Assembly: GCF_016765675.1 (NCBI RefSeq)
Contig: NZ_JAESWB010000233.1
Span: 62,001 to 126,000, forward strand
DNA length: 64,000 nt
Source of the DNA: Neobacillus paridis
Lineage (GTDB): Bacteria; Bacillota; Bacilli; Bacillales; Cytobacillaceae
Reading direction: 5' to 3'
Within the stretch, counting starts at the first letter, position 1. Every line of letters starts with the position of its first letter. The notes beneath the pieces were generated by a model. It did no database searches. It was not told where the DNA came from and was given only the letters and a program-made list of their open reading frames with translations. Positions 1 to 9,194 of the stretch are shown in pieces. The position numbers and the translations under genes were made by a program.

Positions 1-8
1 TCCTCAGT

Positions 9-158
9 TCAAGATTGGTTGGAGTCATTGGGGGTAATTTTATCAATCCGGGTGGCATCCTCTGAATCTAGCGCCTGACGCAGGAAATAAACGATCGTTC
101 CTCCAGAAATCAAGAGAATGATCACTAAACCTAGTAAGGTAACCCACAATAGAGCCAT
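9..158 (-). CDS. small single-pass membrane protein, unknown
   Basis: A 49-aa protein with one hydrophobic segment (about residues 3-27, LLWVTLLGLVIILLISGG) and a polar, acidic C-terminal tail. The ATG at 158 is chosen over a longer frame because AAAAGGAGGAA (164-173) lies just upstream of it. No family is recognised. It is divergent from the CAP-domain gene. The frame ends inside the window, so it is complete. Confidence 0.6.
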   Translation of the reverse strand: MALLWVTLLGLVIILLISGGTIVYFLRQALDSEDATRIDKITPNDSNQS

Positions 159-351
159 ATTTGATTCCTCCTTTTGAAAAATGATGAAATAGTACTTATC
201 TAAAGATATATGCTTTTGCGAGACCATTTTGCTGGTTGAAAAAAATGTTTTGAAAGCCGCTTTCTCAGTAGTCGCCGTGGCAAAAATTAGCTGTAGCTCT
301 CTGAATATTTTGAACCAGAAATTACAAATATTATTCGGAGGAGGGAATTAA

Positions 352-966
352 ATGAAAAAATCTTTTTGGTTCAGCTTATTGTTTATCCTCTCATTTCTCT
401 GTATTCCCAGTGTTTCAATGGCTCAGCAAATTTATACTGTGCAGCCGGGGGACTCGCTTTGGAAAATTGCGGTCAGGTATCAGGTGGGACTTTCTGAGTT
501 AATCAGTGCCAACCCGCAATTTAAAAATCCAAGCTTGATTTATCCCGGACAAAAAGTGACCATTCCTGATTTAAACGGTGTAAAATCGATTGAATCTCAG
601 GTGATTCAGCTAACTAATCAGGAACGGGCCAAGAATGGATTGAAACCTTTTACAGCGAATTGGGAACTATCACGGGTAGCTCGCTATAAGGCGATGGATA
701 TGCGCGATAAAAACTACTTCAGTCATACAAGCCCGACATACGGCAGCCCATTTGACATGATTAAGAATTTCGGTATCGCTTACCGTTCAGCTGCGGAGAA
801 TATTGCAGCAGGTCAAACGACTCCGGCGGCAGTTGTGAAAGCGTGGATGAACAGTCCTGGGCACCGCGCGAATATGTTAAGCACCTCTACCAATCAAATC
901 GGTGTCGGCTATGCCAAAGGCGGTTCATATGGATATTACTGGGTGCAAATGTTTATCGCCAAATAG
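352..966 (+). CDS. secreted LysM-CAP domain protein
   Basis: 204 aa. Residues 1-24 form a Sec signal peptide ending in SMA-QQ. A LysM domain follows (about 27-72, YTVQPGDSLWKIAVRYQ), then a CAP/SCP domain (about 82-203) with the family signatures NYFSHTSP, AENIAAG, WMNSPGHRANML and YWVQMF. LysM binds peptidoglycan or chitin-like glycans, so the protein should act at the cell wall or spore envelope. It resembles B. subtilis YkwD-type proteins; the activity of bacterial CAP domains is poorly known. The RBS GGAGGAGGG sits just before the ATG. It is probably monocistronic. Confidence 0.85.
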   Translation: MKKSFWFSLLFILSFLCIPSVSMAQQIYTVQPGDSLWKIAVRYQVGLSELISANPQFKNPSLIYPGQKVTIPDLNGVKSIESQVIQLTNQERAKNGLKPFTANWELSRVARYKAMDMRDKNYFSHTSPTYGSPFDMIKNFGIAYRSAAENIAAGQTTPAAVVKAWMNSPGHRANMLSTSTNQIGVGYAKGGSYGYYWVQMFIAK

Positions 967-1180
967 ATCGCCCGTAGATTTGAAGCGTGAAAAATACCCA
1001 AATTTAGTAAATGAATACTTCATACTAAGGCGTGTACTAATTTATTCCAGTGTTTGTAAAAAAGGAACGTAATGAGGTAAAATTGTGCAGGGCTCATGTA
1101 AAAAAGTGCCCCGAATTTGTAAAATAAATGATGCAAATTTGATATGCTTGGGAATTAGTTTCTTTTAAAAAATACATGTT

Positions 1181-1213
1181 AAGGGTCAGTTTCTAACAGA
1201 GACTGACCCTTTC
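1181..1213 (+). terminator. hairpin upstream of liaI
   Basis: A perfect 10-bp stem (AAGGGTCAGT 1181-1190 with ACTGACCCTT 1202-1211) followed by TTCT. It could end the CAP transcript about 215 bp downstream of its stop. The T-tract is weak. Confidence 0.5.
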
Positions 1214-1215
1214 TA

Positions 1216-1228
1216 CGTCTTAGGACCG
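1216..1228. promoter_or_regulatory. candidate LiaR operator upstream of liaI
   Basis: An imperfect palindrome, GTCTTAGGAC, followed by CGAG, about 90 bp before the liaI start. LiaI operons are autoregulated by LiaR binding to an inverted repeat upstream of liaI. The match rests on position and partial dyad symmetry only, so this is a weak call. Confidence 0.3.
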
Positions 1229-1316
1229 AGAACAAAATCAAGCTCTGGCGCAATTATGAAAAATGAACAATCGAGGTAAGATGGTATCAAGAACAAGAAA
1301 GGAAGTGGAAATTAAA

Positions 1317-1664
1317 ATGAAAAAATTTGGATTACTGGTAGCGGGTGGAATCGCCGCAATCATTTTACTTTCAACAATCGGTCCGATGGTCGGGTTAGCG
1401 GTCAGCTTGGTGCTCCTCTACTTCATTGTTAAACAATTTATTAAAGCGGAATCAACCGGTGCTAAAATCGGGCTTGCCATCGTTGGCGTGATTGTCTTGG
1501 CAGCTTCACTTCACAATATACCTGCCGTAATTGGTTTAGCAGCAGCATATGTACTGTTCCTCGTCTATAAAAAGTGGAACGAACAAAAGCATACCAAGTT
1601 CAAAGAAGATTCCGACCCATTCACCAATTTTGAAAAGCAATGGGATGAATTGAAGCATTACTAA
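1317..1664 (+). CDS. liaI: LiaI-like membrane protein of the cell-envelope stress operon
   Basis: 115 aa. The ATG at 1317 has AAGGAAGTGG (1299-1308) in front; the frame opens earlier at 1263 without a good RBS. The protein is largely hydrophobic, with about three to four short membrane segments between residues 4 and 85, then a charged tail ending in a conserved-looking FEKQWDELK stretch. LiaI is the membrane anchor that recruits the phage-shock protein LiaH under cell-wall antibiotic stress. The assignment rests on position before liaH-liaF-liaS-liaR as well as topology, because LiaI sequences diverge. Expression is expected to be LiaR-dependent. Confidence 0.75.
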   Translation: MKKFGLLVAGGIAAIILLSTIGPMVGLAVSLVLLYFIVKQFIKAESTGAKIGLAIVGVIVLAASLHNIPAVIGLAAAYVLFLVYKKWNEQKHTKFKEDSDPFTNFEKQWDELKHY

Positions 1665-1707
1665 GATCTCGCTGGACACATGATGTTTAAGGGAAAAACC
1701 AATTTAT

Positions 1708-1750
1708 TAAAGGGCTTCGCTTCCAAATTACGAAAAATTTAAAGCCCTTA
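1708..1750 (+). other. hairpin between liaI and liaH
   Basis: AAGGGCTT (1710-1717) pairs with AAGCCCTT (1742-1749), leaving a 24-nt loop. There is no clear U-tract, so mRNA processing or stability is as likely as termination. Confidence 0.35.
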
Positions 1751-1791
1751 TCCATTCAATCAAAATCATTTTTCAAAAGGAGAGAATAAAC

Positions 1792-2436
1792 ATGGCAAAC
1801 TTATTTACAAGAATTAAAAACGTTGTGATGGCGGATTTAAATGAGGCTTTGGAGCAAAAGGAAAATAAAAATCCCATTGCCCTGCTGAACCAGTATCTGC
1901 GCCAATCCGAGCAGGAAACTGAAAAGGTAAGAAAATTAGTGGAGCGCCAGTACCGCTTAAAAGCGGAGTTTACGAAGGAATACCACGAGGCCGTGAAGCT
2001 CGCCGAAAAAAGACAGCAACAGGCGGAAATTGCTGCAAAGGCGGGCGAAAGCGAATTATCGCAATTTGCTTTAAAAGAGCATCAGCAATATGCAGAACGC
2101 GTCGAGCACCTTCAAGCTTCACTGGCACAGATTAATGAACAGCTTGTCAATTTGGAAAATAGATACGAAGAAATGAAGCACAAATTAAAGGATATGCAGC
2201 TGCGCCGGATGGAACTTATGGGCCGTGAAAACGTCACACGCGCGAACCAGCGGATCAATCAAGTATTAGAATCGGATACGTATTCCAATACATCCTACTC
2301 CCGCTTTAAAGAGATTGAAAACTATTTGGAGCGCCTAGAACATCAAGTAAACAGCTCCTACTATCGCAGCACGATCGATGCCAAAGTTGCCGAATTAGAA
2401 AAAAATCTAAAATTAGATGAAAGCAAGTCCATTTAA
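1792..2436 (+). CDS. liaH: LiaH, PspA/IM30-family phage-shock protein
   Basis: 214 aa, almost entirely alpha-helical coiled coil and typical in length for LiaH. It starts MANLFTRIKNVVMADLNEAL, the PspA/IM30 amphipathic N-terminal helix, followed by long heptad-rich helices (about 25-150). PspA-family proteins oligomerise on stressed membranes; in B. subtilis LiaH is recruited by LiaI and is strongly induced by bacitracin, nisin and similar agents. The RBS AAAAGGAGAG precedes the ATG. It is second in the operon. A terminator-like hairpin after it would make liaIH far more abundant than liaFSR. Confidence 0.93.
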   Translation: MANLFTRIKNVVMADLNEALEQKENKNPIALLNQYLRQSEQETEKVRKLVERQYRLKAEFTKEYHEAVKLAEKRQQQAEIAAKAGESELSQFALKEHQQYAERVEHLQASLAQINEQLVNLENRYEEMKHKLKDMQLRRMELMGRENVTRANQRINQVLESDTYSNTSYSRFKEIENYLERLEHQVNSSYYRSTIDAKVAELEKNLKLDESKSI

Positions 2437-2560
2437 AGGCAAATCATGATATTCTAATAGAAAAGCAGCAGCATCCTGAGGTTATTCCGACAAGAACAAG
2501 CCAATCTGGTAAAGAGAGTGGGCTTGTGACTTTAAGGGCGAGGTGCAGGCTGGACAAAGG

Positions 2561-2586
2561 AAGGCGTAGAGTTTCTGCGCCTTTTG
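2561..2586 (+). terminator. partial terminator between liaH and liaF
   Basis: AAGGCGTAGA (2561-2570) and TCTGCGCCTT (2574-2583) form a 10-bp stem with a GTT loop and one G-U pair, followed by TTTT-G. B. subtilis has an equivalent leaky terminator after liaH that uncouples liaIH from liaGFSR. No liaG is present in the gap here. Confidence 0.65.
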
Positions 2587-2634
2587 CCCATAGAAAAAAT
2601 ATCATTCAGATTCGATAAAAAGGGAGGGTGAGCC

Positions 2635-3369
2635 GTGTTTAAAAACTACAAAAATGACTATATTGAGTGGCTGATTATATTCGGTGTGGTTCTACTCCTT
2701 TTGGAAATATTATTTTTCAACAAAGGGCTTATTTTCTCTCTTTTTGTCGCTGGTGGAATGATTTATTTAGGCCGCAAAAAGCAGGGAAGACCGCGCAGAA
2801 AATGGCTGTTTTATGGCGGGCTTGTGTTTTTAGCGATCAGCGTGTTTAATATGATGACGTTTAAGTTTTTGTTATTAGCTATCTTACTGCACTTTTTCAT
2901 TCAATTTTTAAATGCAAAAAAGAGGCCAAATAAAATAACCGTGGAACTCAGCAAGCCTGAGCAAACGGTGCATGCGGAAACGCTGATTCAAATAAAGCCC
3001 TTATTTGAAAATATTTTTCTTGGGCAGCAGAAAACGCCGCTGGGTATCTATGAATGGAATGACGTCAACATTCAAGCCGGGATTGGTGATACAGTCATCG
3101 ACCTTAGTTACACGATGCTCCCAAAAGGGGAAACCATTATTTTTATCCGCAACCTGATTGGCAATATTCAAATTCTTGTCCCGTATGATCTTGAGGTGAC
3201 GGTCAATCATTCAGCAGTAATCGGGAGAACAAAAGTATTTGAAAATCAAAACAGTAAGCTGTTCAATAGCGTTTTTCAAGTAAAAACGCCGGGCTATGAT
3301 GCAGCCGAGCAAAAGGTAAAAATCTTCACCTCACTCATCGTTGGGAATATTGAGGTGAGTCGAATATGA
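2635..3369 (+). CDS. liaF: LiaF, negative regulator of LiaSR
   Basis: 244 aa, GTG start behind GGGAGGG (2622-2628). Four hydrophobic stretches lie within residues 10-90. A soluble C-terminal domain (about 120-243, YEWNDVNIQAGIGDTVIDLS...) matches the LiaF/DUF2154-type C-terminal region. LiaF holds the kinase LiaS inactive without envelope stress. It overlaps liaS by 4 bp (ATGA), which implies translational coupling and stoichiometric control. Confidence 0.9.
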   Translation: MFKNYKNDYIEWLIIFGVVLLLLEILFFNKGLIFSLFVAGGMIYLGRKKQGRPRRKWLFYGGLVFLAISVFNMMTFKFLLLAILLHFFIQFLNAKKRPNKITVELSKPEQTVHAETLIQIKPLFENIFLGQQKTPLGIYEWNDVNIQAGIGDTVIDLSYTMLPKGETIIFIRNLIGNIQILVPYDLEVTVNHSAVIGRTKVFENQNSKLFNSVFQVKTPGYDAAEQKVKIFTSLIVGNIEVSRI

Positions 3370-4421
3370 GTACAACAGGGCGGCAAATGGTCTGGGGCGT
3401 CGTTTTTGCGATTTTAATGGCGGTGATTATCAGTACGGTCTTCCTATTTATTTTTCCATTAAACAGCTGGTCGGAATTGTGGACAAGACATTTCATGGAT
3501 ATTCCCATCGTCATCTTTATTCCTGCTTTCAGCATCGCCATGGGAATACTTCTTGGAACCGCCACTGGCCTTTATTGGAAAAAACAGTTTAGCGTGATTG
3601 AGCATTCTCTTCATCAATTGGAGGAGGGAAGGCATCATGATATAGAACGGGAAAGCTTCAGATCCGTTACAGAAATGCAAATCATCGCGGAGCGGATCGA
3701 GAAAATCGGCAAGCAAATTACCGAGCAAGCGAGGCACGCGCAGCGGCTGGCAACGGAAAAAGTGGAAGATCAGGAAGCTAGAATTCAGGAAATCATTGAA
3801 CAGGAGCGCAATCGTCTTGCCCGGGAATTGCATGATTCCGTCAGCCAGCAATTATTTGCGGCTTCGATGATGATGTCAGCGATTAATGAAACAAAGCAGG
3901 AAGCTGAAGAAACCTATGAAATAAAGCAATTGAGGATGGTCGAAGCGATGATCCATCAATCACAGCTGGAAATGCGGGCGCTGCTGCTGCACTTGCGGCC
4001 TGTCGCTTTGAAAAATAAATCGCTCCAAGAAGGAATTGAGGAGCTGTTAGTTGAACTATCACAAAAGGTGGAAATGGAGATAAAATGGAAAGTGGAGAAT
4101 TTTCCACTTGATAAAGGTGTGGAAGATCACCTATTCCGGATTCTTCAGGAATCTGTCTCCAATACTTTACGGCATGCAAGAGCATCAAAACTCGACGTCC
4201 TGTTAATAAAAAGAGATGATTTGGTGATTTTGCGGGTTGCTGATGATGGGATTGGTTTTGAAATGGAAGAAGGCAAAGCAGGCTCCTATGGAATGCAAAA
4301 TATGAATGAGCGGGCCTTGGAAATTGGCGGGACGTTAAAAGTGATTAGTATGAAAAATAAAGGGACGCGGCTGGAAGTAAAGGTCCCGGTAATTGTTAAT
4401 GGAGAGGGTGCCAATGATTAG
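3366..4421 (+). CDS. liaS: LiaS sensor histidine kinase
   Basis: 351 aa. Two membrane helices (about 10-30 and 45-70) flank a very short extracytoplasmic loop, as in intramembrane-sensing kinases. A HAMP-like linker follows, then a HisKA_3 dimerisation domain with [16 protein letters not shown] (phospho-acceptor His156), and a HATPase domain with DDGIGF and GSYGMQNM nucleotide-binding boxes. It phosphorylates LiaR on cell-wall antibiotic stress. It overlaps liaF (ATGA) and liaR (8 bp). Confidence 0.94.
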   Translation: MSTTGRQMVWGVVFAILMAVIISTVFLFIFPLNSWSELWTRHFMDIPIVIFIPAFSIAMGILLGTATGLYWKKQFSVIEHSLHQLEEGRHHDIERESFRSVTEMQIIAERIEKIGKQITEQARHAQRLATEKVEDQEARIQEIIEQERNRLARELHDSVSQQLFAASMMMSAINETKQEAEETYEIKQLRMVEAMIHQSQLEMRALLLHLRPVALKNKSLQEGIEELLVELSQKVEMEIKWKVENFPLDKGVEDHLFRILQESVSNTLRHARASKLDVLLIKRDDLVILRVADDGIGFEMEEGKAGSYGMQNMNERALEIGGTLKVISMKNKGTRLEVKVPVIVNGEGAND

Positions 4422-5046
4422 AGTTGTATTTGTCGATGATCATGAAATGGTAAGGATCGGGGTTTCGTCCTATCTGTCGGCACAGCCAGATATTGAAGTG
4501 GTCGGCGAGGCGGAGGACGGGAAAAAAGGTGTGGAACTGGCGTTAAAGCTTCGACCCGATATCATTTTAATGGATTTGGTGATGAAGGAAATGGATGGGA
4601 TTGAAGCGACGCGGCAAATCATTGAACAGTGGCCGGAAGCGAAAATCATCATTGTAACCAGCTTTTTGGATGACGAAAAAGTATACCCGGCACTTGAAGC
4701 AGGAGCAACGAGCTATATGCTGAAAACCTCCAAAGCAAGTGAAATCGCCAAAGCGGTCCGTGAAACCTATCAAGGGCATTCTGTCTTGGAACCTGAAGTT
4801 ACCGGCAAAATGATGATGAAAATGCGCAAAAAAACAGAGCATTTGCCGCATGAAGACCTTACCAGCCGTGAGATGGAAATTTTACTGCTGATGGCTGAAG
4901 GAAAAACCAATCAGGAAATTGCCGACGAACTATTCATTGCACTCAAAACCGTCAAAACCCATGTAAGCAACATCCTAAGCAAACTAAACGTCCAGGATCG
5001 TACCCAAGCGGTCATCTACGCTTTTAAACATTCGCTAACAAAATGA
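4414..5046 (+). CDS. liaR: LiaR response regulator, NarL/LuxR type
   Basis: 210 aa. The ATG at 4414 is preferred over 4393 because GGAGAGGGTG (4401-4410) lies directly upstream and the receiver domain begins at once ([13 protein letters not shown]). The phospho-acceptor is Asp54 ([12 protein letters not shown]), with Lys in the MLKTSKASE loop. The C-terminal LuxR-type HTH is about 145-208 ([15 protein letters not shown]...NQEIADEL). It activates liaIH and its own operon. It is the last gene before a strong terminator. Confidence 0.94.
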   Translation: MIRVVFVDDHEMVRIGVSSYLSAQPDIEVVGEAEDGKKGVELALKLRPDIILMDLVMKEMDGIEATRQIIEQWPEAKIIIVTSFLDDEKVYPALEAGATSYMLKTSKASEIAKAVRETYQGHSVLEPEVTGKMMMKMRKKTEHLPHEDLTSREMEILLLMAEGKTNQEIADELFIALKTVKTHVSNILSKLNVQDRTQAVIYAFKHSLTK

Positions 5047-5054
5047 TTTCTTTT

Positions 5055-5108
5055 AAAGGTGTCAGGCACCATGTGTAAAATTCACAAGGTGCCTGACACC
5101 TTTTTTTC
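5055..5108 (+). terminator. terminator after liaR containing a GGTGTCAGGCACC motif
   Basis: A perfect stem AAAGGTGTCAGGCACC (5055-5070) / GGTGCCTGACACCTTT (5088-5103), then a T-tract. The stem uses the GGTGTCAGGCACC word that recurs elsewhere in the window. Confidence 0.88.
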
Positions 5109-5188
5109 TACTCAAAAATTCCCCTACTATTCCCCCAACTTGTCTCATATTTTATAGAGTGAGACTACAGCAAAGGGAGAGTCCGAAA

Positions 5189-6511
5189 TTGTCCATTTAT
5201 TATCGAGGTATTTTATTTTTAGTGGTAACTGCGTTTTTAGGTGAGGGAATCGAAATCTTGGTCAATATGATTTTGGCGCGGCAGCTGGGATCCCATGGGT
5301 TAGGTTTATATATGTCAATCCTCCCGACCATACTTTTGATTATCCTCATTTCTAGTTTTGAGCTGCCAGTATCGATTTCCAAGTTTATCGCTGAACGTGA
5401 GGAGCGCTATCACCGCAATATTATGTATCATGCGATCACCATTACGATTATTTTTACCAGTCTATTGTTTGTGGTTGGGACGGTGCTGCTGCCATTTATC
5501 CCCATCTTTAACTCGTATCATCCCTATGTCCGCTGGCTTGTCATTATCTTGATTCCGGTTATCTCATTCACTTCGGTTGCCAGAGGTTATTTTATGGGCC
5601 GGCAGCAGATGGGGAAAATTGCAATCTCTAATTTCTTACGAAAAATTTTCCAGCTTGCTGGCTTATTCGTACTGTTCCGTTTCTTTGAATTTAATCCGGA
5701 ATCCTCGTTATTAATTGCCATCGCAACCCTCATCGGTAGCGAAATTGTCGTTTTTCTTTATTTAGTGTTTATGTTTATCATTCAGTTCAAGGAGTTAAGA
5801 AGGCAGCCGTTTTCCAATCTAAACCGGAAAATCGTCCGCAAAAATTTAATGGCAGTATCGATACCTACCACGGGGATGCGCTTATTTACGGCTTTCACTA
5901 ATGCCGTTCAGCCTTTCATCATAAAGGCAGCCTTGGTTCACTCAGGAATCACTGCTGTTCAGGCAACGGAGCAGTTCGGAATGCTGATGGGGGTGGCGAT
6001 TTCGATCGGCTTTTTCCCGGGATTTATTGCCCATTCATTGATGATTGTCCTGATCCCTGCCGTTTCCAAGACACATTCAGAACGCGATTTTTCCAGCCTG
6101 CAAAGAATGCTCCAGCAGGTCATCATCCTTACGCTTGGATATGGAATTGTGGCGGTGACGATTTTTTTCTTTTTCGCCCCTGAGTTGGCGTCGTTATTCT
6201 TCAAATCGGGGACCTCGGCAACTTACTTGCAATTACTCTGGCCGTTTTTCCTATTTCACTACTTTGTGATACCGCTGCAGGCATTTATGATCGGTCTGGA
6301 TTTGATAAAGGAAGCGTTCATTCATATCATCTGGTCAACGGTGATTTCCTTTTCCCTGATTCTAGTTCTTGGTTCGATGTCGGAATGGCGGATGGATGGA
6401 GTAATTATTGGGATGAACACAGGCTCAGTTTTACTGGCCTTGATGCATTATTTTACGGTCTGCAAAAAAATCGGGGTATCTGTTTTTACAGGTAGAGTCG
6501 TTCATCAATAA
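5189..6511 (+). CDS. MATE/MOP-superfamily polysaccharide flippase, SpoVB-like
   Basis: 440 aa from a TTG at 5189, with AAAGGGAGA (5172-5180) 8 nt upstream. A GTG at 5159 in the same frame would put that RBS inside the gene. About 12 hydrophobic helices. The N-terminus (LVVTAFLGEGIEILVNMILARQLG) and the ARGYFMGRQQM segment fit the polysaccharide_synt/SpoVB group of lipid-linked glycan flippases. B. subtilis SpoVB is about 518 aa, so this is a shorter paralogue. A spore-cortex or capsule precursor role is only inferred. Confidence 0.75.
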   Translation: MSIYYRGILFLVVTAFLGEGIEILVNMILARQLGSHGLGLYMSILPTILLIILISSFELPVSISKFIAEREERYHRNIMYHAITITIIFTSLLFVVGTVLLPFIPIFNSYHPYVRWLVIILIPVISFTSVARGYFMGRQQMGKIAISNFLRKIFQLAGLFVLFRFFEFNPESSLLIAIATLIGSEIVVFLYLVFMFIIQFKELRRQPFSNLNRKIVRKNLMAVSIPTTGMRLFTAFTNAVQPFIIKAALVHSGITAVQATEQFGMLMGVAISIGFFPGFIAHSLMIVLIPAVSKTHSERDFSSLQRMLQQVIILTLGYGIVAVTIFFFFAPELASLFFKSGTSATYLQLLWPFFLFHYFVIPLQAFMIGLDLIKEAFIHIIWSTVISFSLILVLGSMSEWRMDGVIIGMNTGSVLLALMHYFTVCKKIGVSVFTGRVVHQ

Positions 6512-6550
6512 AACGCCTTTAGTAAAGGTCTTCGAAGGGCAGGTGTCAAA

Positions 6551-6586
6551 ACAAAAAAAGTGGGTTTTCAATAAGAAAACCCACTG
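6551..6586 (-). terminator. terminator of the BI-1 gene
   Basis: Stem AGTGGGTTTTC (6559-6569) / GAAAACCCACT (6575-6585). Read on the minus strand it is followed by seven T. It lies 12 bp past the BI-1 stop. Confidence 0.85.
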
Positions 6587-6597
6587 TGAAAGAATCT

Positions 6598-7236
6598 TTA
6601 ATCATTGCTTGAGAGAATGCCAAAGATGCGCAGAATGCTAATAAACAGGTTAATGAAATCCAAGTATAGGCTTAACGCCAGTAATGGCACGTCTTCTGCC
6701 CTAACCCCGTAATGCTTCATCCGGCTGATATCAAAGAGAACATATCCGCTAAATACCAGCACTCCGATAAAGGAGAAAGCGAGCATTCCCGTTGAGCTGA
6801 GCGGGAAGAAAATGTTAAAAATTGAAATCGCCACTAACGCCAAGAGGGCCGCAAACAGGAATCCGCCTAAGAAGGAAAAGTTCCGCTTTGACTTCGCTGC
6901 ATAAATGGCTATCCCCGCGAACACAACGGTGGTTGTGGCAAATGCGTTTACGACAACATTAGCACCGGCAGTCGATGCGTAATAAGCGACAATTGGATAC
7001 AAGGTTACCCCTGAGATAAAGGTAAAGATATATAGGAACGAATAGGAAATCGCCTTTTTTCGTCTGAAAATGACGGCTGCAATAATCATCACTAATTCTA
7101 AAATCGATAATGGTAAAAATAAACTAGGCGGAACATACACTCCAGCCATGGTGCCAAGGAAGGCGATGGCAAGCGAGAAGGCAAATGTTCGTATTACTGA
7201 TGGCATAAATTCGGATGATGTTTGTGTATTATACAA
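6598..7236 (-). CDS. Bax inhibitor-1 (TMBIM) family membrane protein, YetJ-like
   Basis: 212 aa, close to the 214 aa of B. subtilis YetJ, a pH-dependent Ca2+ leak channel. Seven hydrophobic helices; the C-terminal part contains GYVLFDISRMKHYG and a conserved-type SLYLDFINLFISILRIFG, which holds the family Asp pair. TTG start at 7236 with ATGAGGTGA upstream (7243-7251). It likely mediates Ca2+/H+-linked flux across the cytoplasmic membrane. Confidence 0.88.
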   Translation of the reverse strand: MYNTQTSSEFMPSVIRTFAFSLAIAFLGTMAGVYVPPSLFLPLSILELVMIIAAVIFRRKKAISYSFLYIFTFISGVTLYPIVAYYASTAGANVVVNAFATTTVVFAGIAIYAAKSKRNFSFLGGFLFAALLALVAISIFNIFFPLSSTGMLAFSFIGVLVFSGYVLFDISRMKHYGVRAEDVPLLALSLYLDFINLFISILRIFGILSSND

Positions 7237-7288
7237 TTTTAATTCACCTCATTTATAATGGTTACATATAAGTTATACGAAGAAGTGG

Positions 7289-7678
7289 TCAAGATGTTTC
7301 ATCTTTTCGCAAAAAATTTTTTTCTTCTTTTAACAAATCGCGAATTTCCGAAAGCAGTTCTTCCGTGCGGTTGATTTGCACCTCTACTTTTGGCACTTCT
7401 TCTTTTCTTTTAAAACGGTTAAGTAATTTTACCAAGAGAAACACCGAAAAGGCAATAATAAAGAAATCCACTACATTTTGAATAAATTGACCGTATTTTA
7501 ATGAACCATAGGCAAGGTCCTTGAAGTCGATAACCCCGGTAAATAAGGCAATAACTGGCATAATAATATCGCCAACAAGTGAGGACACAATCTTTCCAAA
7601 GGCACCGCCAATGACCACCCCGACGGCAAGATCGATGACATTTCCTTTCATCGCAAATTGCTTAAACTCATTCCACAT
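7289..7678 (-). CDS. mscL: large-conductance mechanosensitive channel MscL
   Basis: 129 aa. Start ATG 7678 ([20 protein letters not shown]) has GGAGGAATT upstream (7685-7692); the longer frame from 7723 lacks support. TM1 contains [20 protein letters not shown], the pore-lining Gly/Ala-rich helix. TM2 is about 70-92, followed by a charged cytoplasmic helix. It opens under membrane tension to release solutes during hypo-osmotic shock. Confidence 0.96.
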   Translation of the reverse strand: MWNEFKQFAMKGNVIDLAVGVVIGGAFGKIVSSLVGDIIMPVIALFTGVIDFKDLAYGSLKYGQFIQNVVDFFIIAFSVFLLVKLLNRFKRKEEVPKVEVQINRTEELLSEIRDLLKEEKNFLRKDETS

Positions 7679-7802
7679 GTAATAATTCCTCCAGCTAAAG
7701 GTATTGAATAAAATTGTAACCATAACTTTTAGCTTTTGGCAAATGCGGCTGAGTCTAACAATTTTTCTTGATCTTTTTCACACTTTTTACAGTGCGGTTA
7801 TT

Positions 7803-9035
7803 TTAAAATGCCCAGTTTCCGTTTCGGAAAATCGGTTCCCTTTTTCCATTCTCGGTAATGCCGTCAATATCCATTTCTGCAGAACCAATCATGAAGTCGA
7901 CATGTGTGATACTTTCGTTTAAGCCATGCGCCTTCAATTCTTCGGAGGTCATTGATTTGCCGCCCTCAATACAGAAAGCATAGGCACTGCCAATCGCCAA
8001 ATGGTTCGAGGCATTTTCATCAAACAATGTGTTAAAGAAAAGGATGTTTGATTGGGAAATGGGCGAATTATATGGGACAAGAGCGACTTCACCTAGATAA
8101 TGGGAGCCTTCGTCCGTTTCCACTAAAGATTTGAGGATTTCCTCGCCTTCCTCGGCTTTAACATCGACGATTTTTCCGTTTTCAAATGTGATCGAAAAAC
8201 GATCGATGATATTGCCGCCATAGCTGAGCGGCTTCGTGCTGGCGACCGTTCCGTTGACACCTGTTTTAAGCGGCACGGTGAAAACCTCTTCAGTCGGCAT
8301 ATTGGCCATGAATTCGACACCCTCTTCATTGATACTGCCGGCACCACACCAGAGATGGTTTTTCGGTAGCTCAATTGTTAAATCAGTACCGGGTGCCTGA
8401 TAATGCAGCTTGGCATATCGCTTTTCATTTAAATAACGCACCTTCTTGTGGAGGTTTTCATCATGCTTTTTCCAGGCCGCTACCGGGTCTTCAGAATCGA
8501 TACGAACGGCTTTAAAGATGGCATCCCAGAGCAAGGAAACCTGCTGGTCGCTTGAAGCATTCGGAAAAACTTTGGCCGCCCAAGCTGGCGAAGCTGCAGC
8601 GACAACGGTCCAGCTGATTTTGTCTGATTGGATTGCCTGACGAAATTTTGAAAGAGCTTTACCGGCCACTTTATTAAAATTAGCAATTCGCTCAGGATTC
8701 ACACCCTTTAATAAATCCGGACTGGAGGAAACAACAGACATGAACGCTGCGCCTTTTTTAACAAGATCCTCTTGTTCTTTTGCCCGCCATTCCGGATATT
8801 CTTTGAACGCCTCATCTGGGGCTAAATCATATTTCGTTTTTGAAACGATGTCATCGCTCCAGTTGACAATGACATTTAAGGCACCGGCCTCATATGCTTT
8901 TTTGACCGCCAGGCGGACAAATTCCGCGGCGTCTATTGCAGCATTAATGACCAGTGTTTGGCCTTTTTGGAGGTTCACACCAATCTTGATGGCAAGCTCC
9001 GCGTATTTATCCAAATTTTTTTGAAAATCACTCAT
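7803..9035 (-). CDS. ampS: M29-family aminopeptidase (AmpS/PepS)
   Basis: 410 aa, the usual length for thermophilic-type metallo-aminopeptidases of family M29. The N-terminal domain starts MSDFQKNLDKYAELAIKIGV; the C-terminal metal-site half includes NMPTEEVFTVPLKTGVNGTV, VDVKAEEGEE, ETDEGSHYLGEVALV and HLAIGSAYAFCIEGG, which carry the usual Glu/His/Asp ligands. It removes N-terminal residues from peptides in the cytoplasm. RBS AAAAAGGAG lies just upstream of the ATG. Confidence 0.93.
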   Translation of the reverse strand: MSDFQKNLDKYAELAIKIGVNLQKGQTLVINAAIDAAEFVRLAVKKAYEAGALNVIVNWSDDIVSKTKYDLAPDEAFKEYPEWRAKEQEDLVKKGAAFMSVVSSSPDLLKGVNPERIANFNKVAGKALSKFRQAIQSDKISWTVVAAASPAWAAKVFPNASSDQQVSLLWDAIFKAVRIDSEDPVAAWKKHDENLHKKVRYLNEKRYAKLHYQAPGTDLTIELPKNHLWCGAGSINEEGVEFMANMPTEEVFTVPLKTGVNGTVASTKPLSYGGNIIDRFSITFENGKIVDVKAEEGEEILKSLVETDEGSHYLGEVALVPYNSPISQSNILFFNTLFDENASNHLAIGSAYAFCIEGGKSMTSEELKAHGLNESITHVDFMIGSAEMDIDGITENGKREPIFRNGNWAF

Positions 9036-9194
9036 ATGTATTTTCTCCTTTTTCAGAATCTTCCTATTTAATATTGTAGCGGTTTTTGCGGGAAAAAGAA
9101 ACCGCTAGTATTGCTGGCTAATGATAGAAAAAAGTTGGGATTCATTCAAACCAGTGAGGGGAATTTGAGTCAGCGAGAAAAATGAGTTTTAATG

